Source of the DNA: JAFASC01 sp034669505
GTDB lineage: Bacteria > Pseudomonadota > Alphaproteobacteria > Rhizobiales > Beijerinckiaceae
Assembly (NCBI GenBank): GCA_034669505.1
Contig: JAXDNJ010000022.1
Span: 62,001-126,000, forward strand
Direction: 5' to 3'
Length of the DNA stretch: 64,000 bases
Both the position numbers and the translations under genes were made by a program. The notes beneath the pieces were generated by a model. That model was not told the DNA's origin. It made no database searches and was given only the letters and a program-made list of their open reading frames with translations. Position 1 is the first letter of the stretch. Each line of letters opens with the position of its first letter. Positions 1-8,163 of the stretch are shown here, one piece after another.

Positions 1-870
1 GGTGGATCGTTCGGCAGCCGCGGCTCGCGCAGTTTTTCCATGCCATCGGCGACCCCAACCGCCCCGCGGGTATCTCCCTTCGAGCGGGCGCCCGGCGCCT
101 CGGCGCTGAACCCGGGTCTGCAGCGGCCGGGCTTCAACCGCCCCGGCTTCTTCGGCGGCGGCTTCGGCCGCGGCTTCATGGGTGGTCTGATCGGTGCGGG
201 CCTGCTCGGGCTCCTGTTCGGTCATGGCCTGTTCGGCGGGCTTGGCGGCATTGTCTCGATGCTTGGCCTCCTGCTGCAGATCGGTCTCATCGTGCTCTTG
301 GCGAGCTTGGCGATTGGCTGGTTCCGGCGCCGCCAACACCCGCAGCCGGCCTATGCCGGCATGCCCTACGGGGCCGCGCCGCCTGAGGAGGCGCCGGCCT
401 ACCGCACCGCCGCGGCGCCGCTCGGCGGCGGGTCCGGCCCGACGACGACGAGCCCGCTCAATATCGATAAAGCGGACTACGACGCTTTCGAGCAGCGCTT
501 GAGCGAAATCCAAGACGCCTATGGAGGCGGCGATGTGGCGACGCTTCGCCGCCTGACGACGCCGGAGATGGCGGAAAGCTTTGTCGAGGAACTGGCGGCG
601 AATACCCGGCGAGGTGTCGTCGATAAGGTGTCCGGGGCCAAGCTCATCCAGGGCGACCTGTCTGAAGCCTGGCAGGAGCCGGAGGCTGACTATGCGAGCG
701 TCGCGATGCGCTATTCGGTCCTGAACCCGATCCTCGACCAGACGAGCGGCCGCTTGATCTCGGGTAGCGCCAGCGTGCCGGAAGAGGTGACCGAGGTGTG
801 GACTTTCCAGCGCCCCAGAGGCGGCACGGCGCGGGATTGGCAGCTTTCGGCGATCCAGCAAGCACGCTGA
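1..870 (+). CDS. Tim44-like domain protein (5'-truncated by window edge)
   Basis: The reading frame is open from base 1, and the residues before the first Met (GGSFGSRGSRSFS) fit the Gly/Ser/Arg-rich leader of bacterial Tim44-like proteins, so the true start lies upstream. Next comes a Gly/Phe-rich stretch, one hydrophobic segment (about IVSMLGLLLQIGLIVLLASL) and, in the last 130 or so residues, a Tim44-type domain with the pattern DYDAFEQRLSEIQDAY and a C-terminal VTEVWTFQR. Such proteins are membrane-anchored. The family is named for the mitochondrial import factor, but the bacterial role is poorly defined. A clear hairpin terminator follows, so it probably ends its own transcript. Family call fairly sure, function not. 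Confidence 0.8.
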   Translation, partial: GGSFGSRGSRSFSMPSATPTAPRVSPFERAPGASALNPGLQRPGFNRPGFFGGGFGRGFMGGLIGAGLLGLLFGHGLFGGLGGIVSMLGLLLQIGLIVLLASLAIGWFRRRQHPQPAYAGMPYGAAPPEEAPAYRTAAAPLGGGSGPTTTSPLNIDKADYDAFEQRLSEIQDAYGGGDVATLRRLTTPEMAESFVEELAANTRRGVVDKVSGAKLIQGDLSEAWQEPEADYASVAMRYSVLNPILDQTSGRLISGSASVPEEVTEVWTFQRPRGGTARDWQLSAIQQAR

Positions 871-890
871 TTTCACAAGCGAATCCCGGA

Positions 891-918
891 AAAGCGGGCG
901 GCTATGCCCGCTTTTTTT
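891..918 (+). terminator. Rho-independent terminator after the Tim44-like gene
   Basis: The arms AAAGCGGGC and GCCCGCTTT pair perfectly around a six-base loop, and the right arm runs into seven T's. It lies 21 bases after the stop of the Tim44-like gene and is the clearest intrinsic terminator in the window. Confidence 0.85.
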
Positions 919-1022
919 ATGCGTGGTGTGCGTTTCCGCACCTGGACAAATCGCACATGTGAATGTATTTTACATTTACATGAGCCGCTCGAAAGGCGCT
1001 CGTGCAATCTTGGAGCTCACAA

Positions 1023-1547
1023 ATGAGTGCCTATACGAATACCGTCGACACCGGCCCCTGGAATCAGCATCAGGGCTCGCGTCGATGCAGCCGCTGGCAT
1101 CCGCTGGAACTGGCGGCGATGATCGTCGGCTTTGTCGTCTTTTGGCCGATCGGCCTGGCGATCCTCTTCCTGAAAATCGCGCAGAAGAAGGAAGGCTATC
1201 CAGGCGACCTCTTCTCCTATGCGAGGGACAAGGTCACGGCCAAATTCCAGGGCGCCAGCGGCGCCTCGCAGACCTGGTGCGGCGGCTGGTCCGGCTCCTG
1301 GCAGAAAAGCGGCTCCGGCATGCGAGCGACCGGCAACAGCGCCTTCGATGATTGGCGCAACACCGAACTTGCGCGCCTTGAAGAAGAGCGCCGGAAACTC
1401 GTCCAGGCCGAACGCGAATTCTCCGAGCATCTCGACCGGCTGCGCCGTGCCCGCGATCGCGAAGAGTTCGATCGCTTCATGAACGAACGCCGCAACGCGC
1501 AGAGCAATAGCGGCACGAGCGACCCTCCGCGTAAGGCTCGCGTATGA
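1023..1547 (+). CDS. DUF2852 family membrane protein
   Basis: A 174-residue protein with the DUF2852 layout: a short polar N-terminus, one strong transmembrane segment (about residues 28-48, LAAMIVGFVVFWPIGLAILF) followed by a basic KIAQKK patch, a Ser/Gly/Trp-rich middle, and an acidic/basic C-terminal helix likely to form a coiled coil (about residues 105-160), ending in the FDRFMNERR motif typical of the family. The chosen ATG has GGAG seven bases upstream; an in-frame ATG 21 bases earlier has no such site. The stop overlaps the next start by four bases, so the two genes are translationally coupled. No biochemical function is known for the family. Confidence 0.75.
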   Translation: MSAYTNTVDTGPWNQHQGSRRCSRWHPLELAAMIVGFVVFWPIGLAILFLKIAQKKEGYPGDLFSYARDKVTAKFQGASGASQTWCGGWSGSWQKSGSGMRATGNSAFDDWRNTELARLEEERRKLVQAEREFSEHLDRLRRARDREEFDRFMNERRNAQSNSGTSDPPRKARV

Positions 1548-1936
1548 GCCTCGCGCCTCTGCTGGGAGCGTCGGCGATCGTGCAATGGCACGTCGCCGCC
1601 GCTCTCGGCGCGTTAGGACTTGGCACCGCCGTCCTTTTCCTGCGCAAAGGCACTCCGGTGCACCGCCGCATCGGCTGGCTCTGGGTCGGCGCGATGCTTA
1701 CGGTGGCCGTCACGTCTTTCTGGATCACGGGCCTGAGACCGGGTCAGTTCAGCCCGATCCATCTCCTCTCGCTTCTGACGCTGGCGACGCTACCCTACGC
1801 CATCTGGGCGCGCCGCGTCGGCCGCATCCGCGCACACCGCGCCGCGATGATCAGCCTCTATGTTTCCCTCGTCGCGGCGGGAGCCTTCACCCTCATTCCA
1901 AACCGCCTCATCGGCCGAATGGTGTTCGGCGGGTAG
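1544..1936 (+). CDS. DUF2306 family membrane protein
   Basis: A 130-residue integral membrane protein with about four hydrophobic segments. Conserved polar residues characteristic of DUF2306 are present: an early His (QWHVAAALGALGLG), KGTPVHRRIGW, a central SFW and SPIHLLSL, then RAHRAAM and a C-terminal LIPNRLIGR. The His residues near membrane faces could bind a metal or heme, but this is not established. It starts inside the stop codon of the DUF2852 gene (ATGA), so it is probably in the same operon. Confidence 0.7.
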   Translation: MSLAPLLGASAIVQWHVAAALGALGLGTAVLFLRKGTPVHRRIGWLWVGAMLTVAVTSFWITGLRPGQFSPIHLLSLLTLATLPYAIWARRVGRIRAHRAAMISLYVSLVAAGAFTLIPNRLIGRMVFGG

Positions 1937-2004
1937 GCGACTTTCCGCTTCGTTAACCCAAAAGCTTCAATTCGACTTAACCGGCGTGGCGCAAATGTTT
2001 TTGC

Positions 2005-3042
2005 ATGACGCGTCGCGTTTTTGTCACTGTCGTTTCGCTCGCAATCGTCGGCAGCGTCGCCGGCTGCGGCGTCTACGAGCGGGCGCAGCGTCCCGCCTGG
2101 CGCACACAGGCGGAAAATACTTGCCTCGCCCAGCACAGGATCACGCAGAGCGAATATATCCAGCCGGCAAATGAAATGTCCGGTCCCGGCATTTGCGGAC
2201 TGACGCGGCCCTTCAAGGTCACCGCGCTGCAGAACGGCGCCGTCGCGTTCAATTCAACCGCGACCCTCGATTGCTCGATGATCGCCGAACTCGACCAGTG
2301 GCTCACCGACATCGTGCAGCCGGCGGCGCAAGCCCGTTTCGGCGTGCCCGTCACGCAGATCAACTCGATGGGCTCGTATTCCTGCCGCGGCATGAACAAC
2401 CAATATGGCGCGCAGCTCTCGGAACATTCCTTCGGCAACGCGCTCGATATCGGCGGCTTCGTCCTGGCGGATGGGCGCAGCATTGCGATCGTGCGCGACT
2501 GGACGCGCGGCGACGAGCAGACGCAGGCCTTTTTGCGCGACGTGCATGGCGGTGCGTGCGATCTTTTCACGACCGTGCTCGGGCCGGGCTCGAACGCATT
2601 CCACTATAATCACATCCACGTCGATCTCGCGATGCACGGCAACACGTCGAGCGGCCCGCGCCGTATCTGCAAGCCGGTGCCGAAGACGACAATCCCCGCG
2701 CCACGCCGCGACGATCTCCCGGATGCGCCCGACATCGATGAGGATATCGATATGGCATCGGCGCGCCCGTCTTCGTCCGCGATGTATGCCATGCACAGCT
2801 CGCCTTCGGCCGCGGTGCCGCAACAAGAACGGCAGCTGCAGGCCTTCAATTCGGATGAGATTTCGAAACTGATTGCGCGCTCGGGCACGCCGCTCGACAT
2901 GCAGCATCCGACCGCGAGCGCCTATGCGCCGCGCCCGCCGCCGCGCCCGATCCGCGCCGGAGCGATGGGAGCGGACGGCGTCTTCGTGCCTGAAGGCGCG
3001 CCCGGGGATTGGGACGTCACCTCGAAAATCCGGACGCGGTAA
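2005..3042 (+). CDS. Extensin-like C-terminal domain lipoprotein
   Basis: A 345-residue predicted outer-envelope lipoprotein: hydrophobic signal, then the lipobox VAGC with the acyl-accepting Cys at residue 21. Residues about 40-215 form the bacterial extensin-like C-terminal domain, with paired cysteines, the SEHSFGNALDIGGF motif and YNHIHVDLAMH. The HxxxxxxD and HxH arrangement resembles zinc ligands of M15/LAS-type cell-wall peptidases, so a peptidoglycan role is plausible but unproven. The C-terminal 130 residues are Pro/Arg-rich and low-complexity. It follows the DUF2306 gene by 68 bases with no terminator seen. The family is common in Hyphomicrobiales. Confidence 0.8.
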   Translation: MTRRVFVTVVSLAIVGSVAGCGVYERAQRPAWRTQAENTCLAQHRITQSEYIQPANEMSGPGICGLTRPFKVTALQNGAVAFNSTATLDCSMIAELDQWLTDIVQPAAQARFGVPVTQINSMGSYSCRGMNNQYGAQLSEHSFGNALDIGGFVLADGRSIAIVRDWTRGDEQTQAFLRDVHGGACDLFTTVLGPGSNAFHYNHIHVDLAMHGNTSSGPRRICKPVPKTTIPAPRRDDLPDAPDIDEDIDMASARPSSSAMYAMHSSPSAAVPQQERQLQAFNSDEISKLIARSGTPLDMQHPTASAYAPRPPPRPIRAGAMGADGVFVPEGAPGDWDVTSKIRTR

Positions 3043-3192
3043 GCTCCTTCGAGACCTTCGGAGCCTCGGGAACGTGAAGCCTTGCGTCCCGACCACGCCT
3101 AGCCTTTACTGCGGCAAAATGGCCATCCGGCATTAAGCCTGCGCGCTTCCCCCGAGCGCAGCATGAGAGGCCGAACCCCTCGGAGGATAAAC

Positions 3193-4413
3193 ATGCTCAA
3201 ACGCATTGCGCCGGTCCTTGCCGGCTCGGCCCTGATGGCCGCCGCGCTGGCGCTCCCAGCCCGCGCGGAGGACAAACCGATCCTGCTCGGCATCAACACG
3301 GCGCTGCAATTGCAAGTCGGCCGCGACACGATCGACGGCGTGCGCATGGCGGTCGAGGAGATCAACGCCAAGGGCGGCGTCATTGGCCGCAAGCTCGAAG
3401 TGGTCACGGCGGATGAAGGCGAAAGCCCGAAAGAAGGGGTTGCTGCCGTCAATAAGCTCACCGGCGACAACAATGTGAACGTGCTGATCGGCGGCTACGA
3501 CAGTGGCGTCACCCTTGCGGAACTGCCGCATATTTCGCGTGCGCAGACAATCTTCCTCGGAACGGGCTCGGCCTCGCCGGCGATCCAGCAGAAGGTCAAG
3601 GACGATTACGCCAATTACAAATATCTCTTCCGCGTGAACCCTATCAATTCCGCCAAACAGGCGGCGAGCCTGCTCGACTTCATCAAGGGCAAGCTCAAGG
3701 GCGAGCTCGGCTACAGCAAAATCTCCATCCTCGGCGAAAACGCCAAATGGGTTCAGGACATGGTGCCGTTCCTGAAGAAGAACGCGACCGAGGCCGGCCT
3801 CGAAGTGCCGCTCGCCGAGTTTTTCGATCCGCAGACCGCCGACTTCTCGCCGATCTTCGCCAAGGTGAAGGATTCCGGCTCGCAATACCTGCTCATCATC
3901 CTGTCGCATGCCGCGTCCGATGTTTTCGTCAAGCAATGGTACGATGCAAAGGTGCCGGTCGCGATCGGCGGCATCGATGTGAAGAGCCAGGACGCCGATT
4001 TCTTCAAGCGCGTCGGCGGCAAGGCGCTCTCCGAAGTCACGACGAATTTCGTGCTGCGGAAGCCCATTACGGAGAAATCGATTCCGTGGTGGGATGCGTT
4101 CGTGCAGAAGTACAATCGCGCGCCGGTCTATACGGCAACGGGCGCGTATGACGCGGTCTACCTGTATGCCGAGGCCGTCGCACGGGCCAAGACGACAGAT
4201 ACCGATGCGGTGATCAAGGAACTCGAGAAGACTGATTTCCTCAGCGCCCGCGGCCGCGTCAAGTTCGATGCCCTGCACGAGGTGCAGGACGGGCCAGGCA
4301 ACGTCAACGTCATCTACGTGCAATGGCAGAACGAGGGCGAGCGCGCGGTCGTGTGGCCGAAGGAAGTCGCAACGGCCAAGATGATCGATCCGCCCTGGAT
4401 GATGAAGAATTGA
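3193..4413 (+). CDS. Branched-chain-amino-acid-type ABC transporter substrate-binding protein (cassette 1)
   Basis: A 406-residue periplasmic binding protein of the Leu/Ile/Val (Peripla_BP_6) type. A Sec signal peptide ends near ARA-ED at residue 25, and the mature protein begins with the usual KPILLGINTALQ strand. The start is supported by GGAGG six bases before the ATG. It leads a five-gene importer (SBP, two permeases, two ATPases) that continues to 7740 with tiny gaps or overlaps. The ligand cannot be read from sequence: amino acids, amides, urea and aromatic acids are all known for the family. Confidence 0.85.
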   Translation: MLKRIAPVLAGSALMAAALALPARAEDKPILLGINTALQLQVGRDTIDGVRMAVEEINAKGGVIGRKLEVVTADEGESPKEGVAAVNKLTGDNNVNVLIGGYDSGVTLAELPHISRAQTIFLGTGSASPAIQQKVKDDYANYKYLFRVNPINSAKQAASLLDFIKGKLKGELGYSKISILGENAKWVQDMVPFLKKNATEAGLEVPLAEFFDPQTADFSPIFAKVKDSGSQYLLIILSHAASDVFVKQWYDAKVPVAIGGIDVKSQDADFFKRVGGKALSEVTTNFVLRKPITEKSIPWWDAFVQKYNRAPVYTATGAYDAVYLYAEAVARAKTTDTDAVIKELEKTDFLSARGRVKFDALHEVQDGPGNVNVIYVQWQNEGERAVVWPKEVATAKMIDPPWMMKN

Positions 4414-4429
4414 TCTAAGGCGCACCGCC

Positions 4430-5287
4430 TTGCTCGACATATTGATATACGGCGCTGTGATCAGCGCCGTATATGCGCTACTCGCGGTCGGCTTTACGCT
4501 GATCTTCGGCGTCGCCCGCATCCTCAATCTGGCGCACGGCGCGTTCTATGCGCTCGGCGCGTATTGCGTGTACACGCTGACCTCCAATCTTCACGTGCCG
4601 CTTATTATTGCCGCTATTATCGCGGTGCTGCTTGTCGCGCTGTTCGGCATCGCGATGGAGCGCGTGCTGGTGCGCCCGCTGCGCCGGCTGCCGCCGCTCG
4701 CCGTCCTGATGATGACGCTCGCCGTCGGCCTCATGGTCGAGCAGATCCTGCTCCTCATCTTCGGCTCGGAGGCGCGCAACGTGCCCTCGCTTGTCGAAAG
4801 CAGCTTCAATTTCGGCGGCGTGCTCTTGAGCGGGCAGCGGCTGCTCGCCTTCTTCTGCTCGGTCGCGATTCTCGGCGGCCTCTGGCTGTTCATGCAGCAC
4901 ACGCGGCTCGGTGCCGCGATCCTCGCCGTGTCGCAGGACCCCGAAGGCGCGCGCTACATGGGCATCCCGTCGGACCGCATCTTCTCGATCGTCATGGGTC
5001 TCTCCGCCGCGATTGCGGCGGCGGCCGGCGTCCTCGTCGCGCCGTTCCAATCGGTCATTCCCGGGATGGGCCTGCTGCCGCTCGTCAAAGCCTTCGCGAT
5101 CGTGATCGTCGGCGGATTGGGTTCCATTCCGGGCAGCATCGTCGGCGCGCTGCTGCTTGGATACACCGAGACGATCGTCGCCTTCAAAGCCTCGATTGAA
5201 TGGTCGCAGATAGTGTCGGTTGCGGCAGTTCTCATCGTCCTCATCATCCGGCCGGCCGGTTTCTTCGGCAAGCGCGCGGCGTTCTAG
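4430..5287 (+). CDS. livH: Branched-chain-amino-acid-type ABC permease, LivH family (cassette 1)
   Basis: A 285-residue, multi-spanning permease of the LivH type. The family pattern is clear: an N-terminal ALLAVGFTLIFG segment, ILNLAHGAFYALGAY, and a C-terminal VGGLGSIPGSIVGALLLG coupling region that contacts the ATPases. The start is a TTG sixteen bases after the binding-protein stop, with AAGG upstream; it gives the expected short N-terminus and no better in-frame ATG exists nearby. With the next gene it forms the inner-membrane pore. The gene name denotes the family; the substrate is unknown. Confidence 0.87.
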   Translation: MLDILIYGAVISAVYALLAVGFTLIFGVARILNLAHGAFYALGAYCVYTLTSNLHVPLIIAAIIAVLLVALFGIAMERVLVRPLRRLPPLAVLMMTLAVGLMVEQILLLIFGSEARNVPSLVESSFNFGGVLLSGQRLLAFFCSVAILGGLWLFMQHTRLGAAILAVSQDPEGARYMGIPSDRIFSIVMGLSAAIAAAAGVLVAPFQSVIPGMGLLPLVKAFAIVIVGGLGSIPGSIVGALLLGYTETIVAFKASIEWSQIVSVAAVLIVLIIRPAGFFGKRAAF

Positions 5288-5298
5288 AGGGACGCGCG

Positions 5299-6270
5299 AT
5301 GCTCGCCTGGGGCAGCCTGTCGAAAACGGATGTGATCGGCGCAATTATTGTAATCGCGCTGTTGGCCACGGTGCCTTTCGTTGGCAGCCGTTACATCGTC
5401 GGCATCATGACGGTGGCGCTCTGCTATGCGATCTGGGCGACGAGCTGGGACTTCATGTCGGGCCTGACCGGCCGCGAGAATTTTGGCCACGCGCTGTTCA
5501 TCGGCACCGGCGCTTACACCGCCGGCTTTCTCAATGTGTCATTTGGACTAAATCCATGGTGGGGATTCCCCGCCGCGGCAATCGTGGCGGTGCTGTTCAG
5601 TCTTGTCATCGGCATTCCGACGCTGCGGCTCCGAGGCCCTTACTTCGCGCTCGCCATGCTGTCCGGCGCCGTCGTGATGCAGAAGCTCTCGATCATCTTC
5701 TCGGAGACGACCGGTGGTCAGGACGGGTTGAATGGCCTCTCGCCGATGCTGCGCTCGCAAGTGTCGGCTTATTACTTCACGCTCGCCGCGCTGGTCGTCA
5801 CAGTAGTGATCCTGAAGCTGATCGCGCTGTCGCCTTGGGGGACGATCCTGCGCGCCATCCGCGGCGACGAAGCGACGTGCCAGGCCGCCGGCATCAACGT
5901 GAATTTCTACAAAATTTCCGCGCTGATGATCAGCGCCGCTTTCGCCGGCTTCGGCGGCGCGCTTTATGCGAATTATCAGCTGCAGGTCGGGCCAGATCTT
6001 TTCGATGTCGCGCTGTCGATCAACATCATCATCATGGTCTATGTCGGCGGCATGGGTTCGATCTACGGACCTGTCGGCGGCGCGCTTCTGCTCATCGGAT
6101 TGACCGAAGGCCTTCGCAGCTTCAGCGAATATCGGCTGTGGGTCTATACGCTCGTCCTTATCCTGATCCTGTTTTTCATCCCGAGTGGGGTCATCGCACC
6201 CGTGTGGGTGCGCGTACGCAGCTGGATCAAAAGCCGCAGCGCTATATTCAGCCGCAGCGCCGGCGCATGA
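5299..6270 (+). CDS. livM: Branched-chain-amino-acid-type ABC permease, LivM family (cassette 1)
   Basis: A 323-residue hydrophobic permease of the LivM type, recognised by AIWATSWDFMSGLTGRENFGHALFIG-like residues near position 40, the GIPTLRLRGPYFAL motif and the C-terminal YVGGMGSIYGPVGGALLL coupling loop. The reading frame is open further upstream, but the ATG at 5299, twelve bases after livH, gives the family's normal N-terminus and has GAGGGA upstream. It overlaps the following ATPase gene by four bases (ATGA). It is the second membrane subunit of the importer. Confidence 0.87.
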   Translation: MLAWGSLSKTDVIGAIIVIALLATVPFVGSRYIVGIMTVALCYAIWATSWDFMSGLTGRENFGHALFIGTGAYTAGFLNVSFGLNPWWGFPAAAIVAVLFSLVIGIPTLRLRGPYFALAMLSGAVVMQKLSIIFSETTGGQDGLNGLSPMLRSQVSAYYFTLAALVVTVVILKLIALSPWGTILRAIRGDEATCQAAGINVNFYKISALMISAAFAGFGGALYANYQLQVGPDLFDVALSINIIIMVYVGGMGSIYGPVGGALLLIGLTEGLRSFSEYRLWVYTLVLILILFFIPSGVIAPVWVRVRSWIKSRSAIFSRSAGA

Positions 6271-7046
6271 GTGCGCTGCTCGAAGTCGAGGGCCTGACCA
6301 AGCGCTTCGGCGGCCTGACCGCCGTCAAGAACGTCTCCTTTGCGCTGCAGCCCGGCGAAATCACCGGCATTCTCGGACCGAACGGCGCCGGCAAGACCAC
6401 GCTATTCAACGTGCTCACCGGCTTCATGCGGCCGGAACGCGGGACGATTCAATTCGACGGCGCGCCGCTGATCGGCGTGGCGCCGCATCGCATCGTCAAT
6501 CGCGGGCTGGCGCGAACGTTCCAGCTGACGCGCCCGTTCGTCGGTATGACCGTCGTCGAGAACGTTGTCGTCGGCTGTCTTGCGCCGCGCGTGCGCGCCG
6601 AAGGACATACCGAAGCGCGCGCCCGCAACATGCTCGATCGTGTCGGACTTGGTCCAAAGGCCGACCTCATGGTCGACGCGCTCTCCTACGGCGATCTTCG
6701 TCGCCTTGAAATCGCGCGCGAACTCGTGACGCGCCCGAAACTTTTGCTGCTCGACGAGCCTTTCGCCGGTCTCGGCACGAGCGAGATCGAGCCGCTCGCC
6801 GCGCTGATCCGTGAGCTGCATAAGGTCGAAGGCCTGACGATCCTGATTATCGAGCATCGCCTGCGCGAATTCATGCAGCTCGTGCGCCGCGTCATTGCTA
6901 TGGATTTCGGCGAGATCATCGCGACCGGGACACCCGGCGAGATCGTGCGGCATCCCCGTGTCGTCGAAGCCTATATCGGCCGCGGCGGCGACGATCTTGA
7001 GGCGCGGCTTGGCGTCGCGACGGAGAGCGTGCGTGGCACTGCTTGA
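6267..7046 (+). CDS. livG: Branched-chain-amino-acid-type ABC ATPase, LivG family (cassette 1)
   Basis: A 259-residue ABC ATPase. Visible motifs are Walker A GPNGAGKTT near residue 37, the ABC signature in the LivG-type form LSYGDLRRLEIAREL, Walker B LLLLDEPFAGLG and the switch His in IIEHRL. The long insertion between Walker A and the signature, including ARTFQLTRPF, is typical of LivG rather than LivF. The start lies in the stop codon of livM. The open frame extends far upstream, but that part is an out-of-frame reading of livM. It energises import together with the LivF-type partner. Confidence 0.9.
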   Translation: MSALLEVEGLTKRFGGLTAVKNVSFALQPGEITGILGPNGAGKTTLFNVLTGFMRPERGTIQFDGAPLIGVAPHRIVNRGLARTFQLTRPFVGMTVVENVVVGCLAPRVRAEGHTEARARNMLDRVGLGPKADLMVDALSYGDLRRLEIARELVTRPKLLLLDEPFAGLGTSEIEPLAALIRELHKVEGLTILIIEHRLREFMQLVRRVIAMDFGEIIATGTPGEIVRHPRVVEAYIGRGGDDLEARLGVATESVRGTA

Positions 7047-7740
7047 GCTTTCGCACCTCACTGTTCATTACGGCAAGGCGCTCGCGCTCGAAGGCATTGA
7101 CCTTGAAGTGCGCGAGGGCGAACTCGTCGCGGTGCTCGGCTCGAACGGCGCCGGCAAGACGACGCTCTTGAAAGCCATTTCGCGGGCTTTGCCGAGCCGC
7201 GGTGAGATGCGGTTCGGCGGCAGCGACATCGGCGAATTGCCGATGCATCGGGTGGTCGCACGCGGCATCTGTCACTGCCCGGAAGGGCGCCGTCTGTTTC
7301 CGGAATTGACGGTGCTGAAAAACCTGCAGCTCGGCGCCTATCTCCGCGACGACCGCGCCGAAATCGCCGCCGATCTCGAACGCGTCTACGCGCTGTTCGG
7401 CGTGCTGCGCGAGCGGGCGCGCCAGCAGGCGAGCACGCTGTCGGGCGGCGAGCAGCAGATGGTGGCGATCGGCCGCGCGCTGATGGGACGCCCCCGTCTG
7501 CTTCTGCTCGACGAGCCGTCGGTTGGCATCGCGCATCGGCTGAAAATGCAGATTTTCGATTCAATCCGGGCCATTCAGCAATCCGGCACGGCGGTGCTGC
7601 TGGTCGAGCAGGACGCGCGCTCCGCGCTCGGTATTGCCGATCGCGTCTATGTCATGGAGCACGGGCACATCGTGCGCGCCGGCACGAGTGCTGAGGTCGC
7701 CGCCGACGATTCCGTCCGGCAGGCCTATCTCGGGGTGTGA
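7033..7740 (+). CDS. livF: Branched-chain-amino-acid-type ABC ATPase, LivF family (cassette 1)
   Basis: A 235-residue ABC ATPase starting at a GTG that lies fourteen bases inside the end of livG, with GGAGAG upstream. Motifs are Walker A GSNGAGKTT, the LivF marker HCPEGRRLFPELTV, the signature LSGGEQQMVAIGRAL and Walker B LLLLDEPSVGIA. The residues after Walker B read SVGIAH where most LivF proteins have SLGLAP. Upstream in-frame codons would read through livG, so the GTG is preferred. It completes the five-gene importer. Confidence 0.88.
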   Translation: MALLELSHLTVHYGKALALEGIDLEVREGELVAVLGSNGAGKTTLLKAISRALPSRGEMRFGGSDIGELPMHRVVARGICHCPEGRRLFPELTVLKNLQLGAYLRDDRAEIAADLERVYALFGVLRERARQQASTLSGGEQQMVAIGRALMGRPRLLLLDEPSVGIAHRLKMQIFDSIRAIQQSGTAVLLVEQDARSALGIADRVYVMEHGHIVRAGTSAEVAADDSVRQAYLGV

Positions 7741-7746
7741 TTAGTC

Positions 7747-8160
7747 GTGAACGAACGAAATTCGAATTCTAGTTCCGCTTTTAAAGCCATTCGGGCGATC
7801 GATTATACGGTTGTTTTCGTGCGCGACATGGCAGTCATGCGCCGCTTCTACGAAAACGTCCTCGGTTTTCCACTGTCACGGGAGCTTTCGCCCGGTTGGG
7901 TCGAATATCAGGTTGGCGACAATACGTTGGCCTTGGCCACCCCAAGCCGAACGTCAGCAGATGCTCCAATCCCGAACGGTAGCGCCTCGCTCCAGCTGGC
8001 ATTCAAGGTTTCAGCATCCGAAGTTGATCAATGTGCCGGCGAACTCGTGCGGCAGGGCGTAAATCTGCTCTCACCGCCGACTGATCAGGTCTTTGGGCAT
8101 CGTACACTGTTCTTCCGCGATCCCGATGGAAATCTGCTGGAGGTCTTTGCGGAGATTTAG
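7747..8160 (+). CDS. VOC-superfamily (glyoxalase/dioxygenase-like) protein
   Basis: A 137-residue single-domain protein of the vicinal-oxygen-chelate fold: a beta-alpha-beta-beta-beta start (YTVVFVRDMAVMRRFYENVLGF) and the closing pattern FFRDPDGNLLEVF, whose final Glu is the usual metal ligand. It starts with GTG only six bases after livF of cassette 1, so it is probably cotranscribed and may act on the imported compound or a product. VOC enzymes include lyases, dioxygenases, epimerases and resistance proteins, so the reaction cannot be assigned. It converges on the minus-strand MFS gene three bases away. Confidence 0.78.
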   Translation: MNERNSNSSSAFKAIRAIDYTVVFVRDMAVMRRFYENVLGFPLSRELSPGWVEYQVGDNTLALATPSRTSADAPIPNGSASLQLAFKVSASEVDQCAGELVRQGVNLLSPPTDQVFGHRTLFFRDPDGNLLEVFAEI

Positions 8161-8163
8161 TTG

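Noticed and set aside
5220..6266. Long plus-strand frame leading into livG of cassette 1
   Set aside because: It is an out-of-frame reading of livM; the LivG family N-terminus starts at the ATG at 6267.
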